Shown here: one piece after another, positions 25,432-34,373 of the stretch
How positions within the stretch are numbered: the first letter of the stretch is position 1
Layout: every line of letters starts with the position of its first letter
Source: Vagococcus fluvialis bH819
GTDB lineage: Bacteria; Bacillota; Bacilli; Lactobacillales; Vagococcaceae
NCBI RefSeq assembly: GCF_900163795.1
Contig: NZ_FWFD01000012.1
Coordinates: forward strand, 1 to 62,986
Direction of reading: 5' to 3'
DNA length: 62,986 bases
Position numbers and translations under genes: made by a program
The notes under the pieces: generated by a model
Databases searched by the model: none
What the model was told of the DNA's origin: nothing
The model's input: only the letters and a program-made list of their open reading frames with translations

Positions 25432-26124
25432 ATGGTAGAACAAGAAGCAATTAAGTTAATAAAAAATAGTTCGCGGATAGTTTTTTTGACAGGAGCGGGA
25501 GTTTCGACTGCTTCTGGTATTCCAGATTATCGCTCTATGACAGGTATTTATCAGGGGATAGAAGAACCAGAATATTTATTAAGCCATACTTGTTTAATGA
25601 GAGAGCCAGATAAATTTTATACTTTTGTCCGGCAAATGTATCATGGAACAGCTGAGCCTAATATCATTCATCAAAAAATGAAAGTATTAGAGAATACCCA
25701 TGATGTCCGGATTATTTCTCAAAATATTGACGGACTTCATGATAAGGCTAAGAGCCAATACGTAGTAAATTTTCACGGTAGTTTATATGATTGCTATTGT
25801 TCGAAGTGTCAAAAACAAGTTTCAACTAAGAAGTATTTACAATCAATGATACATGAAGCTTGTGGAGGTCTAGTTCGTCCAAATGTTGTTCTTTATGAAG
25901 AGGGATTGTCTAGTAAATCGATTGAGACAGCTATCAAGTGGCTACAACAAGCTGATTTAATAGTTATTGTGGGAACTTCTTTTAAAGTTTATCCCTTTAG
26001 TGGCTTGATTGACTATCGAAATAATGCTAGTCAGGTGATAGTGGTGAATAATGAAGCAATCACACTTCACCATCCACATCTCTTAGTTCAACAGTCAGCC
26101 GAAAAATTTTTTAGTCAATTATAA
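25432..26124 (+). CDS. Sir2-family NAD-dependent protein deacylase
   Basis: A 230-residue cytosolic sirtuin. The NAD-binding GAGVSTASGIPDYRS (about 21-35), QNIDGLH, catalytic His115 in FHGSLYDC and the GTSFKVYPF loop are all present. The structural zinc site departs from the usual four cysteines: Cys123-X2-Cys126 is intact, but the second pair reads His141-X2-Cys144 (HEACGGLVRP, where CPxCGGxLRP is usual), so Zn may be held by CCHC. Chorismate mutase follows after 23 bp, probably in the same transcript. Confidence 0.92.
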   Translation: MVEQEAIKLIKNSSRIVFLTGAGVSTASGIPDYRSMTGIYQGIEEPEYLLSHTCLMREPDKFYTFVRQMYHGTAEPNIIHQKMKVLENTHDVRIISQNIDGLHDKAKSQYVVNFHGSLYDCYCSKCQKQVSTKKYLQSMIHEACGGLVRPNVVLYEEGLSSKSIETAIKWLQQADLIVIVGTSFKVYPFSGLIDYRNNASQVIVVNNEAITLHHPHLLVQQSAEKFFSQL

Positions 26125-26147
26125 ATTTCAAAAAGGGGGAGAGCAGT

Positions 26148-26408
26148 ATGTTAAAAAAGATTCGGGAAGAAGTAAATCAAATTGATCAGGAATTGGTAAG
26201 GTTACTAGAGAAACGCTACGAGTGTGTGGATGAAATTGTTCGGATTAAAAAAGAACGACATATCGCAACACTTGATAGTTCCAGAGAACAAGAAGTCTTA
26301 AAACAAGTGGCTAATTTAGTAGACAATAAAGATTATGAAACAAGTGTCGTGAGAACATTTCAAGATATCATGGATCGATCAAAGGATTATCAAAAGCAAA
26401 ATAAATAA
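26148..26408 (+). CDS. aroQ: Chorismate mutase, AroQ type
   Basis: An 86-residue, all-helical stand-alone chorismate mutase that converts chorismate to prephenate for Phe and Tyr synthesis. The N-terminal REEVNQIDQELVRLLEKRYECV helix with the conserved Arg/Asp pattern and the later KKERHIATLDSSRE segment fit AroQ. The size matches free-standing domains rather than fusions with DAHP synthase or prephenate dehydratase. It follows the sirtuin gene closely, behind AAAGGGGGAG. Confidence 0.88.
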   Translation: MLKKIREEVNQIDQELVRLLEKRYECVDEIVRIKKERHIATLDSSREQEVLKQVANLVDNKDYETSVVRTFQDIMDRSKDYQKQNK

Positions 26409-26452
26409 AAAAAGGCACAAAAATTATCTTTCAAATTTTTGTGTCTTTTTTT
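26406..26452. terminator. Bidirectional terminator between aroQ and the hydrolase gene
   Basis: Imperfect long stem AAAAGGCACAAAAATT / AAATTTTTGTGTCTTTT with A- and T-runs on either side, serving both converging genes. Confidence 0.85.
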
Positions 26453-27390
26453 TATTTTAAGCCATCTAAAAATAATTTTGTTTCTTTAGCAATTGCCTCT
26501 GATTGTGTGTGGTGTAGATAATGTTGTCCATCAAGCTCAACGACTTTTCCTACTTTAACTTGTTTAATTTGTTCTTGATGCTCAGCAGCCCAAGTGGGAC
26601 GTCCGTCATTAACAGCAACAAATAAAATAGTAGGTAGATTTTCTGGTAGCTTCATTTTTTCTGTTTTCTTAAAATTATCTTGGAGTAAATCTAGTTCTTC
26701 ATCTAGATTATCATTAATCGAATTTTTCAAAGTTAGCATACGAACTTGGTCAACATTGGGATCGTTTTTATCCATTTTTAAATTTTTAGCAGGATTAGAA
26801 TCAATATACAGACGCATAATGCCTGCTTTTTTTAAGAAATTAAAAGGAGCCATATTAATACTTTCCATTTCTTGGGTTGGCGTACTAGTATCTACTCCAA
26901 CAAAAGCATCCACTTTTTCATCAGGATAACGATTTAAATAGCTAACGCCGTAAAGTCCTGTAATCGAATGCCCACCTAATACATAATGATCTAAGTTAAG
27001 TTGACCAATCACTTCATGCATCTCTTCAACGATGTTCTCAATCGTTCTTTTTCTTTTAGTTTCACTACTTAAACCATAACCAAATGGCTCAATAGTAATG
27101 ACTTCATAATCTTTACTTAGCTTTGTTGTTAAAGGCAAGAAATCATAATAAGGTGAGGCTGTTCCGTAACCTGGGAAAAGAATAATACTTTGCTTACCTT
27201 TTCCAGATCCTGTTCTTACGACATTCATTTCTCCATCAAAAACTTTGATCTTTTCTCCGTAATTCTCAATTTTTTTTGCTTCACTTTTTAATTTGAGTTG
27301 ATGGTTTAAATAACTTCCTCCTAAAAATAGTAGAATGAATACCAGTAACCCAATAAATATATTTCGGCTAATTTTTAGTGCTTTCTTCAT
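26452..27390 (-). CDS. Membrane-anchored alpha/beta hydrolase
   Basis: A 312-residue alpha/beta-hydrolase-fold protein with an N-terminal transmembrane anchor (about 8-30), so the catalytic domain should face outside. The nucleophile elbow is GGHSITG, an oxyanion strand reads ILFPGYGTASPYYDF, and the catalytic His is in DGQHYLHHT near the C-terminus. Its substrate is unknown. It overlaps the TetR regulator gene by 23 bp, so the two form one operon and the regulator probably controls it. Confidence 0.87.
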   Translation of the reverse strand: MKKALKISRNIFIGLLVFILLFLGGSYLNHQLKLKSEAKKIENYGEKIKVFDGEMNVVRTGSGKGKQSIILFPGYGTASPYYDFLPLTTKLSKDYEVITIEPFGYGLSSETKRKRTIENIVEEMHEVIGQLNLDHYVLGGHSITGLYGVSYLNRYPDEKVDAFVGVDTSTPTQEMESINMAPFNFLKKAGIMRLYIDSNPAKNLKMDKNDPNVDQVRMLTLKNSINDNLDEELDLLQDNFKKTEKMKLPENLPTILFVAVNDGRPTWAAEHQEQIKQVKVGKVVELDGQHYLHHTQSEAIAKETKLFLDGLK

Positions 27391-28039
27391 GCTTCATTTC
27401 CTCAATTCCTTGATTTATTTGTTGTTTAATTATATTTAATACTTTTTCATCTAATATATTAATCCCAATTTTTTCTAAAACATATTGAGAGGTTTCCATT
27501 TTTTGATAGAAATTATCCAAAGAGTTAGTAAATAAAGTCGTGTTGTACCATGTTGTTAACAGAAATAAAATGATTTCTGAGATTGTTTCAGGATGAATCA
27601 CGTCTAAAGATTTGTCTTGATTTCCTTCTTTGATTAAATAAGTAATCTCTGGAATAAAAACATCTTGTGTTATTTTTAAATATTTTAAAGAAAGTAAAGG
27701 TTCTTTAGTTAAATTAGGTGAGAACGGCAAATATTTTTGAACGTCCTGATGGAACATAGCATTTAGAAAAAGTTCTTGAATTTTTTCTAGTCCATTTAGT
27801 TGTTCGTTGTTTCTAATATTAGTAATAACCTCTTCACTTGGCATAAAATGGCGCATGAGTTCATCGAGAATAGCTTCTTTTGAATTAAAGTGGTAGTAAA
27901 TAGCCCCCTTAGTTAGCCCGTCTAATTGATTAACAATCATTGGGATAGATGTTTTTTTATAACCATATTTGTTGAATAACATTCCAGCAGTCATTAATAT
28001 TTCTTCTTTTGTTTGCTCTCCATCGTATCTCTGTTTCAT
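27368..28039 (-). CDS. TetR-family transcriptional regulator
   Basis: A 223-residue TetR-type repressor. The HTH lies near the N-terminus (ILMTAGMLFNKYGYKKTSI then LTKGAIYYHFNSKEAILDEL), followed by a divergent helical ligand-binding domain. I choose ATG 28039 because GGAGGGAAGAGTA precedes it; the frame extends to 28069 without a site. It is the first gene of a two-gene unit with the hydrolase. A 9-bp inverted repeat next to its -10 box is the likely autoregulatory operator. Confidence 0.9.
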   Translation of the reverse strand: MKQRYDGEQTKEEILMTAGMLFNKYGYKKTSIPMIVNQLDGLTKGAIYYHFNSKEAILDELMRHFMPSEEVITNIRNNEQLNGLEKIQELFLNAMFHQDVQKYLPFSPNLTKEPLLSLKYLKITQDVFIPEITYLIKEGNQDKSLDVIHPETISEIILFLLTTWYNTTLFTNSLDNFYQKMETSQYVLEKIGINILDEKVLNIIKQQINQGIEEMKHEESTKN

Positions 28040-28060
28040 TACTCTTCCCTCCTGGTTATT

Positions 28061-28086
28061 ATGAAACATTCTTTAGTATGTTTCAT
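28061..28086. promoter_or_regulatory. TetR operator palindrome
   Basis: ATGAAACAT (28061-28069) and ATGTTTCAT (28078-28086) form a perfect 9-bp inverted repeat around 8 bp. It abuts the -10 box of the TetR operon and covers the likely transcription start. Confidence 0.78.
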
Positions 28087-28113
28087 GATAATGCAAAACT
28101 TTTAATTTGTCAA
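28085..28113 (-). promoter_or_regulatory. Sigma-A promoter of the TetR-hydrolase operon
   Basis: Minus strand TTGACA (28113-28108), 17-bp spacer, TATCAT (28090-28085). Confidence 0.8.
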
Positions 28114-28156
28114 AAAAAAGAGACAACAGAATGAACTTCTCTTCTGTCGTCTCTTT
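28112..28156 (-). terminator. Terminator after the DUF1269 gene
   Basis: AAAGAGACAACAGA pairs, with mismatches, with TCTGTCGTCTCTTT; on the minus strand a long U-run follows. Its end touches the -35 of the TetR promoter, a very compact junction. Confidence 0.8.
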
Positions 28157-28170
28157 GAAATATACTAATT

Positions 28171-28713
28171 TTATTTTTTGAACCAACGTTTTTTAGCACT
28201 GGCTTCTGCTTCTTCTTGGGTCTTTTGTGCTTCTTCTAACTCAGATTCAACTTCTTCTTTATCTAATCGTTCGATGGTTCCATTTAATTGATTAACAACG
28301 ATATCATTGATATGACCTGTGTTTTCTTCCTCACAGATTAAAATCAAGCCAGTCTCACCTTCTGGAATAATAGCCAAGGCTTTTTCAAAGATTGACATGG
28401 CATTTTGAACTTCTTTCACGTCTTTGGTTGAACCGATGATACTACCTGTAAACCAACCCAGTAAGACTCCTAGAGGTCCACCAAGAATTCCCACAAACAT
28501 TCCAATCATACTGCCTTTGAAATTTTTATCAGCTCCCGTAAAATCGATAAAATCTTTTGGTTCTAAATTATGATTAGCTCGATGCTCAAGAACCGCCATT
28601 TGTTCTCCCTTGATTGTCCTTGCTTGATGCAGTCCTTTAATTTCTGAAAATGCTTGGTAAGATTTACTTTCTGAATCAAAACTCATAATGATTACTTTGT
28701 CGTTATTTGCCAT
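28171..28713 (-). CDS. DUF1269-type membrane-associated protein
   Basis: A 180-residue protein with a Gly-rich hydrophobic hairpin in the middle (GSMIGMFVGILGGPLGVLLG, about 67-95), a preceding domain of alpha-beta pattern and a Glu/Lys-rich coiled C-terminus. This architecture fits DUF1269, whose members are stress-associated membrane proteins of unknown activity. ATG follows AGGAGGCCCTATA. It is monocistronic. Confidence 0.75.
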   Translation of the reverse strand: MANNDKVIIMSFDSESKSYQAFSEIKGLHQARTIKGEQMAVLEHRANHNLEPKDFIDFTGADKNFKGSMIGMFVGILGGPLGVLLGWFTGSIIGSTKDVKEVQNAMSIFEKALAIIPEGETGLILICEEENTGHINDIVVNQLNGTIERLDKEEVESELEEAQKTQEEAEASAKKRWFKK

Positions 28714-28922
28714 TATAGGGCCTCCTAGGTATTATTTGTTTGCTTATATTTATATAATAGAACAGATATGTGAATTTACGTTGATCAATTCATGAAAAAA
28801 ATAAAACAGAAGTTATTTTTATTTATCTCAATATAATCAAAAGATACTCAAAACTTATTTACAATTTAATCGTTTTCATGTAGGTTAGTAGATGTAGATT
28901 TTAAAAGAAAAGGAGATATATT

Positions 28923-30071
28923 ATGGAATTTATAGTAACAATGATTTTAGTCTTAATTAGTACAAAAATTTGTGGTCATATTTCAGTGAGGTTAGGTCAA
29001 CCTGCTGTTCTTGGAAAGTTATTAATTGGGATTGTTTTAGGTCCTGCTGTTTTATCATGGGTCAATACAACAGATATTTTTCAAGAATTTTCGCTGATAG
29101 GGGTTCTTTTGTTAATGTTTTTGGCAGGCCTTGAAACGGATACGAAGCAATTAAAGGAAAATTTCAAACCAGCGGTGGCAGTGGCCGTTATTGGAATTAT
29201 CATTCCTTTATTCTCAGCCTTTTTAGTAGGTGAAGCATTTGGTTTGGACTTTGAACATTCAGTCTTTTTAGGTGTTTTATTCTCTGCAACTTCTGTGAGT
29301 ATCACTGTTCAAGTACTAAAAGAGTTATCGGTCATGAAAACCAAAGAAGCTAGTACTATTTTAGGGGCAGCCGTAGTAGATGATATTTTAGTGGTTATTT
29401 TACTCGCTTTTGCGATGTCATTTTTAGGTGGGGGAGATGATGCGGTTTCAATCCCCATGATTTTAGTTAAAAAAGTAGTATTCTTTATATCTATTTACGT
29501 GTTTGGTAAATATATTTTACCTGTCTTATTGAAAACAGCTTCTAAGTTCAAAGTGACGGTTCCGGTTACAACGATGGCTGTTGCCATTTGTTTTGCGGTC
29601 GCTTATTTTTCAGAAATGTTAGGTATGGCAGGAATAATCGGAACGTTCTTTATTGGTTTATTTATTTCTGATACGGAATATAAAAAAGAAATTGAACATA
29701 GTGTTGATCCAATTGCTAATGCGATTTTTGTGCCATTCTTTTATGTCGGTGTAGGTTTAAATGTTTCCTTCAACGGTGTAATACACCAATTACCATTCTT
29801 AATCATTTGTACTGTAGTCGCTGTTCTTTCAAAACTAGTTGGAGGATTTATTGGTGCTAAAGCAACTGGATTTGATAAATTATCTTCTCTAAGTATTGGC
29901 GCAGGAATGATTTCAAGGGGAGAAGTGGCCTTGATTTTAGCAACAACCGGTCTTACTTCAGGCTTATTATCTGAAGAATATTACACAACGGTCATTATCT
30001 CAGTGATCTTAACGACATTAATCGCACCACCACTTTTAAAATATTACTTTGGTAAACTTAAAACTAATTAA
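28923..30071 (+). CDS. napA: Na+/H+ antiporter of the CPA2 family (NapA-like)
   Basis: A 382-residue antiporter with 12-13 helices. The discontinuous-helix segment GLETDTKQLK and the paired aspartates of VVDDILVVILL (the ND/DD motif of electrogenic exchangers) identify the CPA2/KefB group, and the overall sequence resembles Enterococcus hirae NapA. It exports Na+ in exchange for protons. It lacks the C-terminal TrkA-N domain found in Kef channels. The ribosome site is AAGGAGATATATT. Confidence 0.88.
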   Translation: MEFIVTMILVLISTKICGHISVRLGQPAVLGKLLIGIVLGPAVLSWVNTTDIFQEFSLIGVLLLMFLAGLETDTKQLKENFKPAVAVAVIGIIIPLFSAFLVGEAFGLDFEHSVFLGVLFSATSVSITVQVLKELSVMKTKEASTILGAAVVDDILVVILLAFAMSFLGGGDDAVSIPMILVKKVVFFISIYVFGKYILPVLLKTASKFKVTVPVTTMAVAICFAVAYFSEMLGMAGIIGTFFIGLFISDTEYKKEIEHSVDPIANAIFVPFFYVGVGLNVSFNGVIHQLPFLIICTVVAVLSKLVGGFIGAKATGFDKLSSLSIGAGMISRGEVALILATTGLTSGLLSEEYYTTVIISVILTTLIAPPLLKYYFGKLKTN

Positions 30072-30114
30072 ACAATAGAGACGCTACCGATTAAGGTGTC
30101 GTCTCTATTGTTTT
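30070..30114. terminator. Bidirectional terminator between napA and the iol regulator
   Basis: AAACAATAGAGACG pairs with CGTCTCTATTGTTT around about 16 bases, with T-runs on both exits; the regulator's last codons lie in it. Confidence 0.88.
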
Positions 30115-30848
30115 AATATTATGTTCAATAAAAAATTCATTGTATTCTTTATTGAAGTGTTTATTGGTAATTACGCAATCAATATCTTTTAAATTAGCAT
30201 AAGTTAATAAGGTTGATTTATCAAACTTTTGCTCATCTGCGAGTAAAAAGACATTGTTTGCTTTATCAATCGCTTGCTTTTTAATGTCATATTCCATGAC
30301 ATCTGAATTCATTAAACCACTCTGCATAGAAACAGCAGTAGCAGCCATAAAAGCTTTACTAATATTATATTTAGAGGTCAATTCGTCTGATTCAACGCCA
30401 ACAAAAGAACGCGTTGATTTTTTAAAGACATGTCCAATTAAGAATATTGGAATATTTTTAAATTTTTCAGCCTTTACAATGACATCCAAACTATTAGTAA
30501 TAATTGAGATATCAATATCATCATCTAAATAATCTAAAATATATTTAGTGGTTGTTCCAGAATCAATATAGATTAAATCATGTGGTTGAATCAGTTTGGC
30601 TGCTTCTTTAGCAATGCCTTTTTTTATTTCTTTATTTTCAATATTTCGTTCTTCAAAGTTAATCAGTGTATTTTTTTTAACACTAACACCACCATAAACT
30701 TTCTCAAAGCTTGAATCTTGTAATATTTTATTCACATCTCTTCTAATCGTATTCATTGAAACGTTGAATTCATCTTCCAATTCTTTCAAGGTGACATGAT
30801 TTTTTGAAGAATGTACTGTTTAATTAGCTCATATCTCTTTTCTTTCAT
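30091..30848 (-). pseudogene. iolR: DeoR-family iol regulator, frameshifted
   Basis: An intact start exists at ATG 30848 (GGAG 9 bases before), giving MKEKRYELIKQYILQK, a normal DeoR N-terminus. The frame then runs into a stop after IMSP. Adding one A to the A6 run (minus strand, 30805-30800) restores QKNHVTLKELEDEFNVSMNT and the whole DeoR domain to 30091, 252 residues. So one base is missing inside the winged-helix HTH. A restart at TTG 30789 lacks a ribosome site and would remove HTH residues. The gene is divergent to the inositol operon and is almost surely its regulator. It could be a pseudogene, a slipped-strand switch or a sequencing error. The sugar-phosphate-sensing half is intact. 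Confidence 0.88.
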
Positions 30849-30872
30849 TTTATTTATCTCCGCTTATATTTT

Positions 30873-30901
30873 ATTTTACTATTGAATAAAATGTATCACA
30901 A
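30873..30901 (-). promoter_or_regulatory. Promoter of the iol regulator gene
   Basis: Minus strand TTGTGA (30901-30896), 17-bp spacer, TAAAAT (30878-30873), 25 bp before the regulator's ATG at 30848. Confidence 0.65.
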
Positions 30902-30919
30902 TCATGTGAAACAATCAAC

Positions 30920-30943
30920 ACTTAACCAACAATATGGTTAAGT
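30920..30943. promoter_or_regulatory. Palindromic operator in the iol divergent region
   Basis: ACTTAACCA and TGGTTAAGT form a perfect 9-bp inverted repeat around ACAATA, between the two divergent promoters. Its half-site TTAACCA recurs at 31016 and, inverted, near 30986 and 31057. Confidence 0.72.
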
Positions 30944-30976
30944 TGATTTATTTTTTTATTAAAGTTAATAAAACAT

Positions 30977-31005
30977 TTGACTAAATGGTTATGTTAAGGT
31001 ATTAT
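30977..31005 (+). promoter_or_regulatory. Sigma-A promoter of the iol operon
   Basis: TTGACT (30977-30982), 17-bp spacer, TATTAT (31000-31005). The spacer contains TGGTTA, a half-site of the putative operator. Confidence 0.8.
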
Positions 31006-31015
31006 TTGTTGTGAG

Positions 31016-31064
31016 TTAACCAATATGATCAAAAAATGATAAAATTAATTAGTAGATTGGTTAA
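31016..31064. promoter_or_regulatory. Downstream pair of TTAACCAA operator half-sites
   Basis: TTAACCAA (31016-31023) and its inverse TTGGTTAA (31057-31064) lie just after the iol promoter, 33 bp apart, ending shortly before the iolA ribosome site. The arrangement fits repression by a looping or multimeric DeoR-type protein. Confidence 0.6.
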
Positions 31065-31081
31065 AAAAATGGAGGGATATC

Positions 31082-32542
31082 ATGTCAGATATTAGAAAAT
31101 TAAGAAATTATATTAACGGTGAGTGGGTAACAAGTACAACGAGTGAGTATGAGGTAGTTGTTAATCCAGCAACGAAGGAACCCATCTGTGAAGTACCTTT
31201 ATCAACATTTGACGACATAAATAAAGCAGCCGATGTGGCACACATTGCTTTTCAAGAGTGGAAAGAAGTTGCTGTTCCAAGACGCGCGCGTATCCTTTAT
31301 CGCTTCCATCAATTACTAATCGAAGCAAAAGACGAGTTAGCCAAGTTAATCACAATTGAAAATGGAAAGGCTTTATCTGAGAGTTATGGTGAAGTTCAAC
31401 GTGGGATTGAAAACGTAGAATTTGCAGCAAGTGCGCCAACTTTAATGATGGGAGATAACTTATCTTCAATTGCAACAGACGTAGAGGCTTCAGTTTATAA
31501 ATACCCAATCGGTGTTGTTGGTGGTATTACACCATTTAACTTCCCAATGATGGTTCCATTTTGGATGTTCCCAATGGCAATCGCTACAGGTAATACAGTT
31601 GTTTTAAAACCTTCTGAAAAAGCACCAATGTTAATGGAAAAAGTTGTTTCTTTATTAGAAGAAGCTGGACTTCCAAAAGGTGTATTCAATGTCGTGTTTG
31701 GCGCACATGATGTTGTAAACGGTTTATTACAACATAAAGATATCAAAGCCATCTCATTTGTAGGTTCACAACCAGTCGGTGAGTATGTTTACACAGAAGG
31801 TTCAAAAAATCTAAAACGTGTTCAATCATTAACAGGAGCGAAAAATCATACCATTGTTTTAAATGACGCTAACTTAGATGATAGCTTACCAGCAATTATC
31901 AGTGCAGCATTTGGTTCTGCCGGAGAGCGTTGTATGGCAGCTGCAGTTGTGACGGTTGAAGAAGGTATCTATGATGAATTCATGGAAAGATTAACCAAAG
32001 AAGCTCGTAACATTAAAATGGGTAACGGCTTAGATGACGGTGTGTTCTTAGGACCTGTGATTCGTGAAGAAAACTTAAAGCGTACCATCAGCTACATTGA
32101 ATCAGGTATTGAATCAGGCGCTAAATTAGTTTGTGATGGTCGTGAAGATATGGATGAATCAGGTTACTTTGTTAGACCAACTATTTTTGAAGGTGTGACA
32201 ACTGACATGAAGATTTGGCAAGATGAAATTTTCGCACCTGTTTTATCAGTTATGAAAATCAAAGACCTTAAAGAAGGTATCGAAATTGCTAACAAGTCTC
32301 AATTTGCCAATGGTGGTTGTTTATTCACAAATAACGCCTCAGCAGTTCGTTACTTTAGAGAAAACATGGATGCCGGTATGTTAGGCATTAACTTAGGTGT
32401 CCCAGCTCCAATGGCGATGTTCCCGTTCTCAGGCTGGAAATCATCATTCTACGGTACATTACCTGCAAACGGTAAAGCTGGCGTTGACTTCTACACAAGA
32501 AATAAAGTAGTGACAGCTCGCTTATCAAGAAACGATATCTAA
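31082..32542 (+). CDS. iolA: Methylmalonate/malonate semialdehyde dehydrogenase IolA
   Basis: A 486-residue CoA-acylating aldehyde dehydrogenase. The Rossmann segment [16 protein letters not shown] and catalytic Cys in SAGERCMAA identify the MMSDH family. In inositol breakdown it turns malonate semialdehyde into acetyl-CoA and CO2, reducing NAD+. It is the first gene of the operon, with ATGGAGGGATATC as ribosome site. IolB starts 16 bp later. Confidence 0.96.
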   Translation: MSDIRKLRNYINGEWVTSTTSEYEVVVNPATKEPICEVPLSTFDDINKAADVAHIAFQEWKEVAVPRRARILYRFHQLLIEAKDELAKLITIENGKALSESYGEVQRGIENVEFAASAPTLMMGDNLSSIATDVEASVYKYPIGVVGGITPFNFPMMVPFWMFPMAIATGNTVVLKPSEKAPMLMEKVVSLLEEAGLPKGVFNVVFGAHDVVNGLLQHKDIKAISFVGSQPVGEYVYTEGSKNLKRVQSLTGAKNHTIVLNDANLDDSLPAIISAAFGSAGERCMAAAVVTVEEGIYDEFMERLTKEARNIKMGNGLDDGVFLGPVIREENLKRTISYIESGIESGAKLVCDGREDMDESGYFVRPTIFEGVTTDMKIWQDEIFAPVLSVMKIKDLKEGIEIANKSQFANGGCLFTNNASAVRYFRENMDAGMLGINLGVPAPMAMFPFSGWKSSFYGTLPANGKAGVDFYTRNKVVTARLSRNDI

Positions 32543-32558
32543 TTAAGGAGAAATCGAC

Positions 32559-33377
32559 ATGTCATATTTAAAAAGAATTCCAACGAATAAAGAAATCGCA
32601 TCAAAAGTGATTGAAAGACATCATGTTACACGTAAGGACGCTGGTTTAGAATATATCGAATTAAAATTACTCGCTATGGAAGATGGCGGAAAATACTCAG
32701 AACAACTAACAGACTTAGAAGTCTGCTTAGTTGTTCTAACGGGTAAAGTTTCTGTTTACTCTGGTGAGGATAAATTTAAAAACATCGGAACAAGAGAAGA
32801 TGTTTTTGAAAAAATCCCAACAGATAGTGTGTACGTTTCAAGTGGTAAAGAATTTGAAGTCGTGGCTGAAAGTGACGCTAAAGTTATTTTCTGTTACGCA
32901 CCAAGTAAGGTGGATATGCCAACCACATTAATTAAAGCCTCAGACAATCGTGTAGAAAATCGTGGGCTGTATCAAAACAAACGTATGGTTCACAATATTT
33001 TGGACGATCAAAGCCCAATTTCGGATAAATTGATTGTGGTAGAAGTATTCACAGATAGTGGGAACTGGTCAAGTTACCCACCACATAAACATGATCAAGA
33101 TAATTTACCAGAAGAATCATTCTTAGAGGAAACTTACTATCATGAGATGAATCCTAAAAAAGGATTTGTTTTCCAACGTGTCTATACAGATGATCGTAGC
33201 ATTGATGAAACCATGGCAGTTGAAAATGAAAATGTGGTCCTAGTTCCAAAAGGTTACCATCCAGTATCAGTGCCAGATGGCTATGATGGCTACTATTTAA
33301 ATATTATGGCAGGACCAATTAAAAAATGGCAATTTAACAATGATAAAGATCACGAATGGATTATCCATAGAACTTAA
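32559..33377 (+). CDS. iolB: 5-deoxy-glucuronate isomerase IolB
   Basis: A 272-residue bicupin isomerase that converts 5-deoxy-D-glucuronate to 2-deoxy-5-keto-D-gluconate (DKG). The metal-binding cupin segment reads WSSYPPHKHDQDNLPEES, with two His and acidic ligands, and GYHPVSVPDGYDGYYLN is the conserved C-terminal signature. It lies between iolA and iolC with short spacers. Confidence 0.96.
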   Translation: MSYLKRIPTNKEIASKVIERHHVTRKDAGLEYIELKLLAMEDGGKYSEQLTDLEVCLVVLTGKVSVYSGEDKFKNIGTREDVFEKIPTDSVYVSSGKEFEVVAESDAKVIFCYAPSKVDMPTTLIKASDNRVENRGLYQNKRMVHNILDDQSPISDKLIVVEVFTDSGNWSSYPPHKHDQDNLPEESFLEETYYHEMNPKKGFVFQRVYTDDRSIDETMAVENENVVLVPKGYHPVSVPDGYDGYYLNIMAGPIKKWQFNNDKDHEWIIHRT

Positions 33378-33398
33378 CAACGAAGGGAATTTAATATA

Positions 33399-34361
33399 AT
33401 GGCTGAAAAAAAATATGATTTAATCGCAATTGGTCGCGCGTGTATTGACTTAAACGCTGTAGAATACAATCGTCCAATGGAAGAAACAGTAACATTTACT
33501 AAATACGTTGGAGGTTCACCAGCAAATATTGCCATCGGTGCTTCTAAATTAGGTTTATCATGTGGTTTTATTGGAAAAGTTCCAGATGATCAACATGGTC
33601 GTTTCATTACTGGCTTCATGAAAGACGCTGGGATTGATACAAGCAATATGGTGATAGATCAATCAGGTAAGAAAACAGGTTTGGCTTTTACTGAAATCTT
33701 AAGTCCAGAAGAATGTAGTATTTTAATGTACCGTGATGAAGTAGCAGATCTTTACTTAGATACAGATGAAATCAGTGAAGCATACATTAAAGAAGCTAAA
33801 AATATTGTGGTATCAGGAACAGGATTAGCACAAAGCCCTTCTCGTGAAGCAGTTTTAAAAGCGGTTTCTTTAGCTAAGAAAAATGATGTGAAAGTTATTT
33901 TTGAATTAGATTACCGTCCATATACTTGGAAAAATAGTGAAGAAGTTTCAGTTTATTACTCAATCGTTGCTGAACAAGCAGATGTTGTGATCGGCACACG
34001 TGATGAGTTTGATATGTTAGAAAACATTGAAGGCGGTAAAAATGAAGAAACAGTGGCTTACTTATTCCAACATGCTCCAGAATTAATCGTCATTAAACAC
34101 GGTGTTGAAGGATCATATGCTTATACAAAAGCAGGCGAAGTGATTCGTGGAACAGCTTATAAATCAAATGTATTAAAAACATTTGGTGCAGGAGATTCTT
34201 ATGCAGCAGCCTTTATCTATGCATTAATTCAAGGAAAGACAATTCAAGAAGCCCTTCAATATGGTAGTGCCTCAGCGGCGATTGTTGTTAGTAAACATAG
34301 TTCCTCAGAAGCAATGCCAACTGTTGTTGAAATTGAAGCGTTGATGAAAGAACAAGCTTAA
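33399..34361 (+). CDS. iolC: 5-dehydro-2-deoxygluconokinase IolC
   Basis: A 320-residue PfkB-family kinase phosphorylating DKG with ATP. The family's first signature region is GGSPANIAIGASKLG and the second, with catalytic Asp, is KTFGAGDSYAAAFIY. The name IolC follows from the gene order; the PfkB assignment is certain. Confidence 0.95.
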   Translation: MAEKKYDLIAIGRACIDLNAVEYNRPMEETVTFTKYVGGSPANIAIGASKLGLSCGFIGKVPDDQHGRFITGFMKDAGIDTSNMVIDQSGKKTGLAFTEILSPEECSILMYRDEVADLYLDTDEISEAYIKEAKNIVVSGTGLAQSPSREAVLKAVSLAKKNDVKVIFELDYRPYTWKNSEEVSVYYSIVAEQADVVIGTRDEFDMLENIEGGKNEETVAYLFQHAPELIVIKHGVEGSYAYTKAGEVIRGTAYKSNVLKTFGAGDSYAAAFIYALIQGKTIQEALQYGSASAAIVVSKHSSSEAMPTVVEIEALMKEQA

Positions 34362-34373
34362 AAAGGAAGTGTC

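Noticed and set aside
30091-30789. Functional short DeoR regulator starting at TTG 30789
   Set aside because: There is no ribosome site and it lacks the first part of the HTH; the upstream ATG with normal DeoR sequence shows that the gene is frameshifted.
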